Source: Herbaspirillum robiniae
GTDB taxonomy: Bacteria > Pseudomonadota > Gammaproteobacteria > Burkholderiales > Burkholderiaceae_D
NCBI RefSeq assembly: GCF_002213415.1
Contig: NZ_NJGU01000015.1
Location: 1-64,000, forward strand
Length of the DNA stretch: 64,000 nucleotides
Direction: 5' to 3'
In this document: piece by piece, positions 37,901 through 45,437 of the stretch
Position numbering within the stretch: the stretch's first letter is position 1
How the letters are laid out: each line of letters opens with the position of its first letter
Made by a program: the position numbers and the translations under genes
The notes under the pieces: generated by a model
The model's database searches: none
Told to the model about the DNA's origin: nothing
What the model saw: only the letters and a program-made list of their open reading frames with translations

Positions 37901-38126
37901 TTTCCACGCCGTTGATCTGCTCTTCCAGCGGCGAGGCCACGGTTTCGGCGATCACCTTGGGGTTGGCGCCGGGGAACTGCGCGCGCACCACCACCGAGGG
38001 CGGCACCACTTCGGGGTATTCCGAGATGGGCAGCTGGAACATGGCCAGCACGCCGCCCAGCAGCAGCAGTATCGACAGCACGCCCGCGAAGATCGGGCGG
38101 TCGATAAAGAATTTAGAGATGTTCAT
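34911..38126 (-). CDS. RND multidrug efflux pump, HAE-1 family (MexF/AcrB-like)
   Basis: The 1071-residue product is a complete HAE-1 inner-membrane pump. It starts MNISKFFIDRPIFAGVL and has 12 membrane helices in two groups. The proton-relay Asp pair lies in GIVVDDAIVVVENVERN, and the essential Lys in VGLSAKNAILIVEFA. Two large periplasmic loops lie between the helix pairs. It drives proton-coupled export of drugs or solvents across the envelope with the adaptor and channel on either side. MexF/BpeF-type pumps are the closest in style, but substrates cannot be deduced. A GAAGGA site precedes the ATG. It starts 93 bp after the adaptor gene. Confidence 0.95.
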   Translation of the reverse strand: MNISKFFIDRPIFAGVLSILLLLGGVLAMFQLPISEYPEVVPPSVVVRAQFPGANPKVIAETVASPLEEQINGVENMLYMQSQANSDGNLTITVNFRLGVDPDKAQQLVQNRVQQALPRLPEDVQRLGVTTLKSSPTLTMVVHLISPDNRYDTTYLRNYAVLNVKDRLARIQGVGEVGLFGSGNYAMRVWLDPNKVSQRGLTASDVVKAIREQNVQVAAGVIGQSPSSPDVPLQLSVNAQGRLKTEAEFRDIILKASPDGATTKLGDVARVELAASEYGLRSLLDNKPAVAIPIFQAPGANALDVSKQVREAMKELSADFPKSVEYSIVYDPTQFVRSSIEAVVHTLLEAIALVVIVVIIFLQTWRASVIPLLAVPVSIIGTFSLMLGFGYTINALSLFGMVLAIGIVVDDAIVVVENVERNISAGLTPREATYRAMQEVSGPIIAIALTLVAVFVPLAFMTGLTGQFYKQFAMTIAISTVISAFNSLTLSPALAAMLLKGHGEKPDWLTRIMDRFLGGFFIRFNRFFNRASDNYGTGVTGVIKRKGATMGVYAVLLAATVGISYIVPGGFVPGQDKQYLVAFAQLPNGASIDRSEEVMRKMSDIMLKEPGVQSAIAFPGLSINGFTNSSSAGIVFVGLKPFEERKSKELSGNAIAASLNKKFGGIKEAFTAVFPPPPVMGLGTLGGFKMQIEDRDAVGYAELDKAAKAFMAAAAKEPALGPMFSSYQINVPQLDVDLDRVKAKQLGIPVTDVFNTMQIYLGSLYVNDFNRFGRVYQVRAQADAPFRAKAEDILQLKTRNDAGEMVPLSSVVKVKQTFGPEMVVRYNGYTAADINGGPAPGYSSDQAQAAAERVAAATLPRGVKFEWTDLTYQKILAGNAGVWVFPISVLLVFLVLAALYESLTLPLAVILIVPMSILAALTGVWLTNGDNNIFTQIGLMVLVGLSAKNAILIVEFARELEMQGRSAVQAAIEASRLRLRPILMTSIAFIMGVVPLVTSTGAGSEMRYAMGIAVFFGMLGVTLFGLFLTPVFYVLLRTIDRRALHSASHHEAPMTAGSHVAHAVPGSQDDR

Positions 38127-38219
38127 GAAGGTTCCTTCAGCTTTTCGGAGATGCAGCTATCCTGGCCGCGGCATCCCGCAGCTTGTTTTATCCGTGATGG
38201 CTAAGTCGTTTGCGGTCGA

Positions 38220-39431
38220 TCAGGCTTTGCCGTCGGCCGGCTTGCCGGCGTCGGCGCTCTTGGCCTCGGTCTGCATCGGCACCACGGTCGGGGCGATGGC
38301 GTCGCCCGGACGGATGCGCTGCAGGCCGTTGACCACGATGCGCTCGCCCGCCTTCAGGCCGCTTTCGACGATCACCAGGCCATCCTGGGTAGCGCCGGTG
38401 TGCACCTGACGGTAGTTGGCGTGGTTGTCCTTGTCGGCCACCATGACGAAGCGCTTGTCCTGGTCGGTGCCGACCGCCTTTTCATCGATCAGCACGGCGT
38501 CGTGCGGCGCGCCGCCGCCCAGGCGCACGCGGGCGTACAGGCCCGGCAGCAGCTGGCCGTCGGCGTTGTCGAACACGGCGCGCACGCGGATGGTGCCGGA
38601 GGCGGTATCCAGGCGGTTGTCGATCGAACCGACGCGGCCCTTGCGCGAGTAGCCGTCTTCATTGGCAAGTCCCAGGTCGACCGGCACGCTGGTACCGGCG
38701 GCGCGCGCCGGGTTCACGTACTTCAGGAAGCTCTGTTCGTCGACGTCGAAGGAGGCGTAGACCTTGGCCACCGACACCAGCGTGGTCAGCGGGGCGCCGG
38801 CCGAACCGGGGTTGACCACGTTGCCCACCGTGACTTCGGCGCGCGAGATGCGACCGGCGACGGGCGCCGTGATCTGGGTGTATTCCAGGTTCAGGCGGGC
38901 CGCGCGCAGCGCGGCCTTGGCGGCGGCCACGTTGGCGGCGGCTTCGCGCGAGGCGTTCTGCTTCTCTTCGAAATCGCGCTTGGCAATCGCGTTGTCGCCC
39001 AACAGGCGCTGGCCGCGGGCCAGGTCGGAGGCGGTGTAGCCGGCGCGGGCTTCGGCGCCGGCCAGCTGCGCTTCGGCGCGCGCGACTTCAGCGGCGTAGG
39101 GGCGCGGGTCGATGGTGAAGAGCACGTCGCCCTTCTTGACCAGCGCACCGTCCTTGAAGTGCACCTGGGTCAGGGTGCCGCCCACCAGCGGACGCACTTC
39201 GACGCGGTCGACCGCTTCGATGCGGCCGGAGTAGGCCTGCCAGTCGACGATCTGGCGGCTGACCACTTCGGCCACGTCGACCGGCGCCGCTTGCGGGGCG
39301 GGGGCGGCGTGGGCGTCGGAGCTGGCCGAGATGCCGATGGCGGAAATGGTGCCGCCGACCGTCAGGGCGATGACGGCCAGCACGGTTGCTGTCAGGGCGA
39401 AGCGTTTGCGCAGTGTAGTAGGGCTGTTCAT
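38220..39431 (-). CDS. RND efflux periplasmic adaptor (MexE/AcrA-like)
   Basis: The product has 403 residues from the ATG at 39431, chosen because it follows a GAGGA site and starts a normal N-terminal signal segment (hydrophobic core about 12-34). A longer open frame lies upstream in the hydrolase gene. The adaptor has paired lipoyl half-motifs (RVEVRPLVGGTLTQVHFKDG and the later GRISRAEVTVGN), a helical hairpin between them (about 100-160) and a C-terminal beta-barrel. It joins the pump to the outer-membrane channel. It starts only 10 bp after the stop of the hydrolase-like gene, so the two are probably translated together. Confidence 0.94.
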   Translation of the reverse strand: MNSPTTLRKRFALTATVLAVIALTVGGTISAIGISASSDAHAAPAPQAAPVDVAEVVSRQIVDWQAYSGRIEAVDRVEVRPLVGGTLTQVHFKDGALVKKGDVLFTIDPRPYAAEVARAEAQLAGAEARAGYTASDLARGQRLLGDNAIAKRDFEEKQNASREAAANVAAAKAALRAARLNLEYTQITAPVAGRISRAEVTVGNVVNPGSAGAPLTTLVSVAKVYASFDVDEQSFLKYVNPARAAGTSVPVDLGLANEDGYSRKGRVGSIDNRLDTASGTIRVRAVFDNADGQLLPGLYARVRLGGGAPHDAVLIDEKAVGTDQDKRFVMVADKDNHANYRQVHTGATQDGLVIVESGLKAGERIVVNGLQRIRPGDAIAPTVVPMQTEAKSADAGKPADGKA

Positions 39432-39441
39432 GTTCTTGTCC

Positions 39442-40389
39442 TCAGAGAGTGGGAGATGGTTGCAGGTTGAACGGGGTGTAGTCGGTGTTGTTGTCATCGT
39501 CGCGATGCCCGCGGGCGAAGCGGCAGCGCAGGAAATTCACGATTTCTTTCAGCAGCGGGATATGCGTACGCAGCGCGCCGTGCGTGATGCCGGCAAAGCG
39601 CGACACTTGCGTGTGCACGCCGGCCAGGATCAGGCTGGACGCATATTTCTCGGCCTCCGGGCACAGCACGTCGCGCTCGGCGGTGGCGATGAAGGCGGCC
39701 GGCAGGCCCGCCAGGCGGCTCACTTCCAGCGGCGCGGCATATGGGTGCAGGCGCTGCATGGTCTGCGGCAGGTACTGGCGGTAGAAGGCGGCGCACTTTT
39801 CGGCGGTCAGGTCCGACTTCAGGCGGGCGGCGTCGCCCACCATGCGCATGCTGGGGTCGAGCATGGGGCTGATCAGCACCTGCGCGGCCAGCGGTTTCTG
39901 GCAGCGGTCGCGCGTCATCAGCGTCAGGCTCACCGCCAGTCCGCCGCCGGCATCGTCGCCGGCGGCGACCATGCGGTCGACGTCGACGTTGAGTTCATCG
40001 GCGTTCTTGCAGGCCCAGACGGCGGCGGCGTAGGCGTCTTCCGGGGCGGCCGGGAACGGCTTGGCCGGGGCCAGCGAATAGCCGACCGACAGCACCACGC
40101 TGTTGCTGTAACGGGCGATGAAACTGGCCGGCGCGTCGGCGTCGTCCAGCGAGCCGCCGACGAAGCCGCCGCCGTGGAAATACATCACCAGCGGGCGTTT
40201 CTCGCCGTCGGCGGCCTCTTGCGGCGCCGGGTCGTAGAGACGCACGGGGATGCGTCCCAGCGGGCCGGGAACGAAGAAGTTGCGGATGTTGATCGAATGC
40301 GAGCCTTGCATGATGAGCGCCTGGGCCGAAGCCACCTGTCCTAAGTTGAAGCGGATTGTGCGCCACAGCACGGTCTCAAATAAACACAT
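39442..40389 (-). CDS. Alpha/beta hydrolase-like protein with Asp in place of the nucleophilic Ser
   Basis: From the ATG at 40389 the product has 315 residues. An ATG at 40311 would give 289. It has the hormone-sensitive-lipase-family layout: oxyanion motif FHGGGFVGGS (His at about 72), a nucleophile elbow, an acid in TAERDVLCPEAEKYA and a His in FAGITHGALRTH. The elbow reads AGDDAGGGLA where the family has GDSAGG, so residue 146 is Asp (codon GAT) and not Ser. The protein may use a different chemistry, bind a ligand, or be inactive. It is the first gene of the efflux operon, under a divergent LysR gene, and may act on a pump substrate. Confidence 0.85.
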   Translation of the reverse strand: MCLFETVLWRTIRFNLGQVASAQALIMQGSHSINIRNFFVPGPLGRIPVRLYDPAPQEAADGEKRPLVMYFHGGGFVGGSLDDADAPASFIARYSNSVVLSVGYSLAPAKPFPAAPEDAYAAAVWACKNADELNVDVDRMVAAGDDAGGGLAVSLTLMTRDRCQKPLAAQVLISPMLDPSMRMVGDAARLKSDLTAEKCAAFYRQYLPQTMQRLHPYAAPLEVSRLAGLPAAFIATAERDVLCPEAEKYASSLILAGVHTQVSRFAGITHGALRTHIPLLKEIVNFLRCRFARGHRDDDNNTDYTPFNLQPSPTL

Positions 40390-40404
40390 ATAATCCAACA
40401 ACAC

Positions 40405-40423
40405 TGTTCGCCAACTCCGAACA
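40405..40423. promoter_or_regulatory. Likely LysR-type operator in the divergent region
   Basis: TGTTCG and CGAACA form a perfect inverted repeat spaced by seven bases. They contain a T-N11-A pattern (T at 40408, A at 40420), as expected for a LysR-family site. It lies between the efflux operon and the divergent regulator gene, 16 bp before the 40389 ATG. The minus strand just downstream holds TTGGCG and a TATATG-like box. If that is the promoter, the 40311 start would be the real one. Confidence 0.55.
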
Positions 40424-40531
40424 ATCGCGGCATCAATATTCGTCAGAATACGGCCCAAGAGGACGCTGAAGACGAGGTCGACGCCGCCGGTCAGGGCCTT
40501 CGACAGCCGGTCCCAGCCCTGCGGGAGAAAC

Positions 40532-40559
40532 TTGAATTTATTCTCCGTTGGCGTAATTT
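40532..40559 (+). promoter_or_regulatory. Candidate promoter of the LysR regulator gene
   Basis: TTGAAT and TAATTT are separated by 16 bases, a fair sigma-70 pair in an AT-richer patch. They lie about 150 bp before the regulator ATG. The rest of the 327-bp space between the divergent genes (40390-40716) shows no gene apart from the inverted repeat at 40405-40423. Confidence 0.4.
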
Positions 40560-40716
40560 GTAGGGAATTGCCATGGTGTTCGCTGCAATAAGCGTTCAGC
40601 CATCCAGTCAAGGCAAGCCGGCGCGCCGGGGGCGGCGCGCTGTGCATACCGGCATTGCATGCGCCCCCGCTTGCCGCCCCGGCGCCAGCCGAACGGGCGG
40701 CCCAAAGGAGAGAGCG

Positions 40717-41736
40717 ATGGACCGTTTTCAGGCCATGCAGGTGTTTACCGCTGTGGTGGATGCCAACAGTTTCACGCGAGCGGCGGACAATCTGAACCTG
40801 CCGCGCACCACCGTCACCACCATCATCCAGGGTCTTGAAGGCATGCTGCGCGTGCGCCTGCTGAACCGCACCACGCGCCGCATCAGCCTGACGCCCGACG
40901 GCGCCGCCTACTACGAGCGCTGCGTGCGCATCCTGGCCGACGTGGCCGAGACCGAGCAGTCGTTCAGCAACGTCACGCGCGGCCCGCAGGGCCGGCTGCG
41001 CATCGACGTGCCGGCCTCCATCGGCCGGCTGATGCTGTTGCCCAACCTGTGCGACTTCTATACCAAGTACCCGGACATCGAACTGGTCATGGGCATGGGC
41101 GACCGTCCCGTGGACATGGTCCAGGAGGCGGTCGACTGCGTGATCCGCATCGGCGAGCTGCAGGATTCGTCCATGGTCGCGCGCCGCATCGGTACCTTCC
41201 AGACCGTCACCTGCGCCGCGCCGTCCTATCTCGAGCGCCACGGCGTGCCGCACACCATCGAAGACCTGCAAAGCCACAAGTCGGTGCACTACTTCTCCAG
41301 CCGCACCGGCCGCACCATCGACTGGGACTTCGTGGTCGAGGGCGTCACGCGCGAGGTCAAGATGGACGGCAAGCTCTCCGTCAACGACGGCGACGCCTAC
41401 GTCGAGTGCGCGCTGCAGGGCTTCGGCATGGTGCAGGCGCCCTTGTACATGGTCATGCGCCATATCGAAGAGGGCCGCCTGGTCGAGGTGCTGTCGCAGT
41501 GGAAGCCCTCGGCGCTGCCGATTTCCGTGGTCTACCTGCACAACCGCCATCTCTCGCCCAAGGTGCGCGCCTTCGTCGACTGGGTCGCCGAACTGTTCTC
41601 CACCTGTCCGCTGCACAAGGCCTGCACCATGGGCATGGAAATGGTCGAGGGCGAGTGCCGCTTCGTTACCAAGGACGAGCCGACCACCGTGCGCAACGTG
41701 GTCGAACAGCACAACATCGCCGAGAGCGTGTTCTGA
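40717..41736 (+). CDS. LysR-family regulator of the divergent efflux operon
   Basis: The 339-residue product has an N-terminal winged helix (about 1-60, MDRFQAMQVFTAVVDANSFTRAA and TTVTTIIQGLEGMLRVRLLNR) and a LysR substrate-binding domain (about 90-300). It carries about 30 extra C-terminal residues compared with most LysR proteins. The ATG at 40717 follows an AAAGGAG site. The upstream in-frame extension from 40573 is not family-like. Its position, head to head with the hydrolase and efflux operon, is the classic arrangement for a LysR activator of an RND pump. The effector is unknown. Confidence 0.92.
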   Translation: MDRFQAMQVFTAVVDANSFTRAADNLNLPRTTVTTIIQGLEGMLRVRLLNRTTRRISLTPDGAAYYERCVRILADVAETEQSFSNVTRGPQGRLRIDVPASIGRLMLLPNLCDFYTKYPDIELVMGMGDRPVDMVQEAVDCVIRIGELQDSSMVARRIGTFQTVTCAAPSYLERHGVPHTIEDLQSHKSVHYFSSRTGRTIDWDFVVEGVTREVKMDGKLSVNDGDAYVECALQGFGMVQAPLYMVMRHIEEGRLVEVLSQWKPSALPISVVYLHNRHLSPKVRAFVDWVAELFSTCPLHKACTMGMEMVEGECRFVTKDEPTTVRNVVEQHNIAESVF

Positions 41737-42250
41737 GGGCTGTTTTCCAATCGGGCTGGTGTGATGCATCGCTGGCCTCCTTTGCTTGCTTCAGTTTGCT
41801 CGCGCCGGCACTGCTCCCCGCAGGCCGCGCGAGGCGGTCCGCGTGAATCGGAAAAGCGTCATCCCCGCCGGCGCGATGTCGGTGAAGATCCTGGAAATCG
41901 GGTTTGAAGAAGCGGCGCGCTGGTCTGTGCCGGGTATGGATGTAGCAGGTGCTGCGGGTGCAACGGGTACTGCGCGGCGGCCGTCATGGCCGGGGTCGAT
42001 GGCGTGGCTGCGGTGCTCGCCCTGCAGGCGGCCGGCACGGATTCCATCGTGAATTTATCGCTCTTGGCGTGACGAGATTATGCTGGAACGCAGCAAATGT
42101 TTCGTGCCGAAAGCTGCGGATTTCCTGCCTGATCCTGCAAATGGGCGACAATTGGGCAGTTTTGAGGCTCCGCCTTATTATTGAGCTCTTCCGCGGTCTT
42201 TTGATGAAAAGCAGGCTGTGGCAGGCATGATCATCCCCGCTACGGATCGC
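41737..42250. other. Gene-less stretch between LysR and AraC genes
   Basis: About 500 bp without a convincing gene on either strand. The short open frames here are Arg/Pro-rich or lack family features and ribosome sites. One possible AraC-type half site, TGATCCTGC, lies at 42130-42138. Confidence 0.5.
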
Positions 42251-42259
42251 GAGCATACC

Positions 42260-42308
42260 TAATCCTGCTAGATTTTTGCCTATTCCTGCGAGTGTGTGGG
42301 CGTAGAAT
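42260..42308 (+). promoter_or_regulatory. Direct-repeat AraC-type operator and promoter of the AraC gene
   Basis: TAATCCTGC at 42260-42268 and TATTCCTGC at 42281-42289 are direct repeats with a 21-bp period, two helical turns. A TAGAAT -10 box lies at 42303-42308, so the second repeat covers the -35 position. This is the layout of an AraC-type activator site. The likely start of transcription is near 42315, about 45 bases before the ATG. Autoregulation is inferred. Confidence 0.55.
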
Positions 42309-42360
42309 CGGGCAAATCGCCTGGTTGCGCTAAGCTGGCACCTCATTGAAAGGAAGCGTC

Positions 42361-43371
42361 ATGGACCTGAACGAACACGCCGTCTTCGAACCCGCCGCCG
42401 GTTCAGTCGAGCCTGCCGCCCACGCCCTGCCGGTCATCGCCGGCGACGACGGTGACGATGCGCGCTTCGTCGCCATGCAGCGCGAGCTGCTGCACCTGAT
42501 CGGCCGCTATACCGAAGGCATCGAAGGCACGCTCGCCACCGCCATCGAGGGCCTGGACATCTACCGCATCACCTGCCCCACAGGCCCCAAGCACGCGGTG
42601 CAAAAACCGGTCTTCGCGGTCATCGCCCAGGGCTCCAAGCGCCTCTTCATCGGCGACGAAGTCTACGAATACGATCCCATGCACTATCTGGTGGCCTCGG
42701 TCGACCTGCCGGTGGTGGGCAAGGTGACCGTCTCCAGCCCGGAAGAGCCCTATCTGGGCTTGCGCCTGGAGCTGGACACCCGCGAGATCGGCGCGCTGAT
42801 CGGCGACGAGCACCTGCCGCAGGCGATCGCGGCCGACACCGCCGCGCGCGGCATGTACGTCAACCGGCTCGACGCCGAGTTGCTGGACGCGGTGCTGCGC
42901 CTGTTGCGCCTGCACGAGTCGCCGCGCGACATCCCCATCCTGGCGCCGATGATCCGGCGCGAGATTCTTTATCGCCTGCTGATGAACGGCCAGGGTGCGC
43001 TGCTGCGCCAGACCGTGCTGCAGGACAGCCAGATGAACCGCATCGCCAAGGCCATCCGCCTGATGAAGGACGGCTACGACCAGCCGCTGCGGGTGGAAGA
43101 CATCGCGCGCGACGTGCACATGAGCGTGTCCTCGCTGCACCATCACTTCAAGCTGGTGACGGCGATGAGTCCGCTGCAATACCAGAAGAACCTGCGCCTG
43201 CAGGAAGCGCGCAAGCTGATCCTGACGGCCGACATGAGCGTGGCCATGGCCGCGCACACGGTCGGCTACGAGAGTTCCTCGCAGTTCAGCCGCGAATACA
43301 GCCGCCTGTTCGGCGCGCCGCCGCTGCGCGACAAGCGCCGCTGGCTGGAAGAGGAAGCGCCGGTGCTGTGA
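42361..43371 (+). CDS. AraC-family transcriptional regulator
   Basis: The 336-residue product has an AraC-type N-terminal domain (about 50-210, with ITCPTGPKHAVQKPVFAVIAQ and the GDEVYEYDPMHYLVASVDLPV cupin-like strands). A C-terminal double helix-turn-helix (about 235-330) has DIARDVHMSVSSLHHHFK and AHTVGYESSSQFSREYSRLFG. The ATG at 42361 follows GAAAGGAAGCG; a TTG five codons earlier is less likely. The aldo/keto reductase gene follows 82 bp later on the same strand. Members with this N-domain often control an adjacent oxidoreductase, so it may regulate itself and the downstream gene. Confidence 0.92.
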   Translation: MDLNEHAVFEPAAGSVEPAAHALPVIAGDDGDDARFVAMQRELLHLIGRYTEGIEGTLATAIEGLDIYRITCPTGPKHAVQKPVFAVIAQGSKRLFIGDEVYEYDPMHYLVASVDLPVVGKVTVSSPEEPYLGLRLELDTREIGALIGDEHLPQAIAADTAARGMYVNRLDAELLDAVLRLLRLHESPRDIPILAPMIRREILYRLLMNGQGALLRQTVLQDSQMNRIAKAIRLMKDGYDQPLRVEDIARDVHMSVSSLHHHFKLVTAMSPLQYQKNLRLQEARKLILTADMSVAMAAHTVGYESSSQFSREYSRLFGAPPLRDKRRWLEEEAPVL

Positions 43372-43453
43372 GGCGCCGCCGGCAGCCTTGCGCGCAAGGC
43401 GCTAGAATCGTCGCTCGCATCCACCAACACCATCATCGCTACGGAGATCGATC

Positions 43454-44461
43454 ATGCAATATCGCCGCCTCGGCAAGAGCAACCTCAAGGTTTCGGCACT
43501 GTGTCTGGGTTCCATGATGTTCGGCGACCAGACCGACTTCGAAGAGTCCGGCCGCATCGTCGCCTCGGCGCGCGAACACGGCATCAACTTCATCGACACC
43601 GCCGACGTCTACACCAAGGGCAAATCCGAGGAGATCGTCGGCAAGCTGCTGCGCGGGCAGCGCCACCAGTGGGTGCTGGCCAGCAAGCTGGGCAACTCGA
43701 TGGGCGACGCGCCCAACGAGTCGCACTATTCGCGCAGCTGGATCTACCGCGAGACCGACAACATCCTGCGCCGCCTGGATACCGACTATCTCGACATCCT
43801 CTACATGCACCGCGACTTCCAGGGCGAGAACCTGGAAGAGGCGGTGCAATCGCTGGGCGACCTGATCCGCGCGGGCAAGATCCGCGGCTTCGGCGTGTCC
43901 AATTTCCGCGGCTGGCGCATCGCCGAGATCGTGCGCCTGTGCGAGAAGAACGGCGTGCCGCTGCCGCTGGTGTGCCAGCCCTACTACAACCTGCTGAACC
44001 GCCAGCCGGAAGTGGAGATCCTGCCGGCCTGCGCCAGCTACGGCCTGGGCGTGGTGCCCTACAGCCCGATCGCGCGCGGCGTGCTGACCGGCAAGTACCA
44101 GCCCGGCCAGAAGCCGGCCGAAGGCACGCGCGCCGGCCGCGGCGACAAGCGCATGATGGAAACCGAGTTCCGTGAAGAGTCGCTGGTGATCGCGCAGACG
44201 CTGCAGAAGCACTGCGAGGCGCGCGGCGTCAAGCTGGGCCAGTTCGCCACCGCCTGGGTGCTGGCCAACTCGGCCGTGAGCAGCGTCATCGCCGGGCCGC
44301 GCACGCTGGCGCAGATGGAAGACTATTACGACGCCGTGGACCTGAAGATCAGCGCCGAGGAAGAAGCGCTGGTCGATGAGCTGGTCACGCCCGGCCACGC
44401 TTCCACGCACGGCTACAACGATCCCAACTATCCCTTGTTCGGACGGTTGGCGAAGGGCTGA
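43454..44461 (+). CDS. Aldo/keto reductase
   Basis: The 335-residue product is an NADPH-dependent aldo/keto reductase of the YghZ/Kv-beta-like group. It has a TIM barrel with the catalytic set Asp and Tyr in FIDTADVYTKGKSEEIVGK, Lys in WVLASKLG and His in ILYMHRDFQGE. It also has the cofactor-binding C-terminal stretch SSVIAGPRTLAQMEDY. Such enzymes reduce carbonyl compounds including methylglyoxal. A GGAG site lies 9 bases before the ATG. It follows the AraC regulator, which may control it, and ends at a strong terminator. Confidence 0.9.
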   Translation: MQYRRLGKSNLKVSALCLGSMMFGDQTDFEESGRIVASAREHGINFIDTADVYTKGKSEEIVGKLLRGQRHQWVLASKLGNSMGDAPNESHYSRSWIYRETDNILRRLDTDYLDILYMHRDFQGENLEEAVQSLGDLIRAGKIRGFGVSNFRGWRIAEIVRLCEKNGVPLPLVCQPYYNLLNRQPEVEILPACASYGLGVVPYSPIARGVLTGKYQPGQKPAEGTRAGRGDKRMMETEFREESLVIAQTLQKHCEARGVKLGQFATAWVLANSAVSSVIAGPRTLAQMEDYYDAVDLKISAEEEALVDELVTPGHASTHGYNDPNYPLFGRLAKG

Positions 44462-44484
44462 GACTGGCCCAAGCAACCTGCATG

Positions 44485-44518
44485 AAAAAAGCCGCGACAT
44501 CAGGTCGCGGCTTTTTTT
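44485..44518. terminator. Bidirectional intrinsic terminator
   Basis: GCCGCGAC and GTCGCGGC form an 8-bp stem with a five-base loop. The stem is flanked by a run of A on the left and seven T on the right, so it works in both directions. It separates the aldo/keto reductase gene from the convergent unknown gene on the minus strand. Confidence 0.9.
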
Positions 44519-44533
44519 GTTTGCGTGGGCGCC

Positions 44534-45208
44534 TCAGGTCGACGGCAGCCGTCGGGCGCGCTTGTTGGCCCGGGGCGCGTCCTTGGCCGCGTTGCCGCTC
44601 TGTCGGCGTTCGACCATGCACAGGCTGAGCAGCATGTAGTGGCTTTGCAGCGCCATGTCGCGCTGCGGTTTGCAGGCTGCCTCATCGGCGCCAGGGCGGG
44701 CGTCGTCCATGCGGATGGCCAGGCGTTCGCGGGCCTTGTCGCGCATCGCCATCTTGCGCACGCTGTCGGTGAATGCGGCCGACGGCGCAGGCTCCGTGCG
44801 GACGTGCCGCTGCAGCTTTACCTGGCAGCCGTTGTCCACGCTCATGTCGCTGACGTCGGCTTCCAGCGTTTCGGTCTCGCGCAGCAGGCGCTTGCCTTCA
44901 TGGATGAAGCTCACGCTTTGGCTTTCCTGCGGATAGGGTTTGACCGGCAGCGACTTCAGGCGCGCTTCGCGCACGCAGGCGCGGTACAGCAGTTCATTGC
45001 CGGCCTGCTCGATGCCGGCCCCGGCCGATGGCGCGACGACCGGCCGGCTCGACTCGACGTAGCGCGAGGCGGCTACGCCGGCCAGCTGCAGCGCGCCCGC
45101 GATGGCCAGCACGCAGCCGGCAAGCCAGGTGATGTCGCTGCGCATGGCGCGCGCGATGAGGGTGCCCTTGCGGCGGGCGGCTGTCGGTGTGGCGGTGTTG
45201 GTCGGCAT
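44534..45208 (-). CDS. Uncharacterised membrane-anchored protein
   Basis: The 224-residue product is not assigned to a family. It has a basic N-terminus, one membrane helix at about residues 27-47, and then a probably periplasmic domain with four Cys residues (in YRACVREARL, VDNGCQVKL, EAACKPQRD and LLSLCMVER) that could form disulfides. The C-terminus is strongly basic (KDAPRANKRARRLPS). An AGGAG site lies 7 bases before the ATG, which supports a real gene. It stands alone between the bidirectional terminator and a 229-bp gap before the aldolase gene. Function is unknown. Confidence 0.7.
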   Translation of the reverse strand: MPTNTATPTAARRKGTLIARAMRSDITWLAGCVLAIAGALQLAGVAASRYVESSRPVVAPSAGAGIEQAGNELLYRACVREARLKSLPVKPYPQESQSVSFIHEGKRLLRETETLEADVSDMSVDNGCQVKLQRHVRTEPAPSAAFTDSVRKMAMRDKARERLAIRMDDARPGADEAACKPQRDMALQSHYMLLSLCMVERRQSGNAAKDAPRANKRARRLPST

Positions 45209-45437
45209 GGCGGCTCCTGGGCGGGAGCAGCTCCATACCGGCTGATCCCCGTTGCCGATGGATTATCCGGAGCGGGGTGGGGGCGTCATATAAGACTATT
45301 CTCAAATTAACTTCGCGCCGCTTTCGTTGCCGCGTCGGGGCGCATTGCGATACTTGCGCGAATTGCCTTTCGGCAATCGCGAAGTCTTGAGTCGAAGATA
45401 TTCGGCGGCACCGGCCCCGAGCACCGGGCCCCGCCGC

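Noticed and set aside
41786..42346. Small genes in the gap between the LysR and AraC genes
   Set aside because: Open frames on both strands overlap one another, have biased composition and lack ribosome sites or family features.
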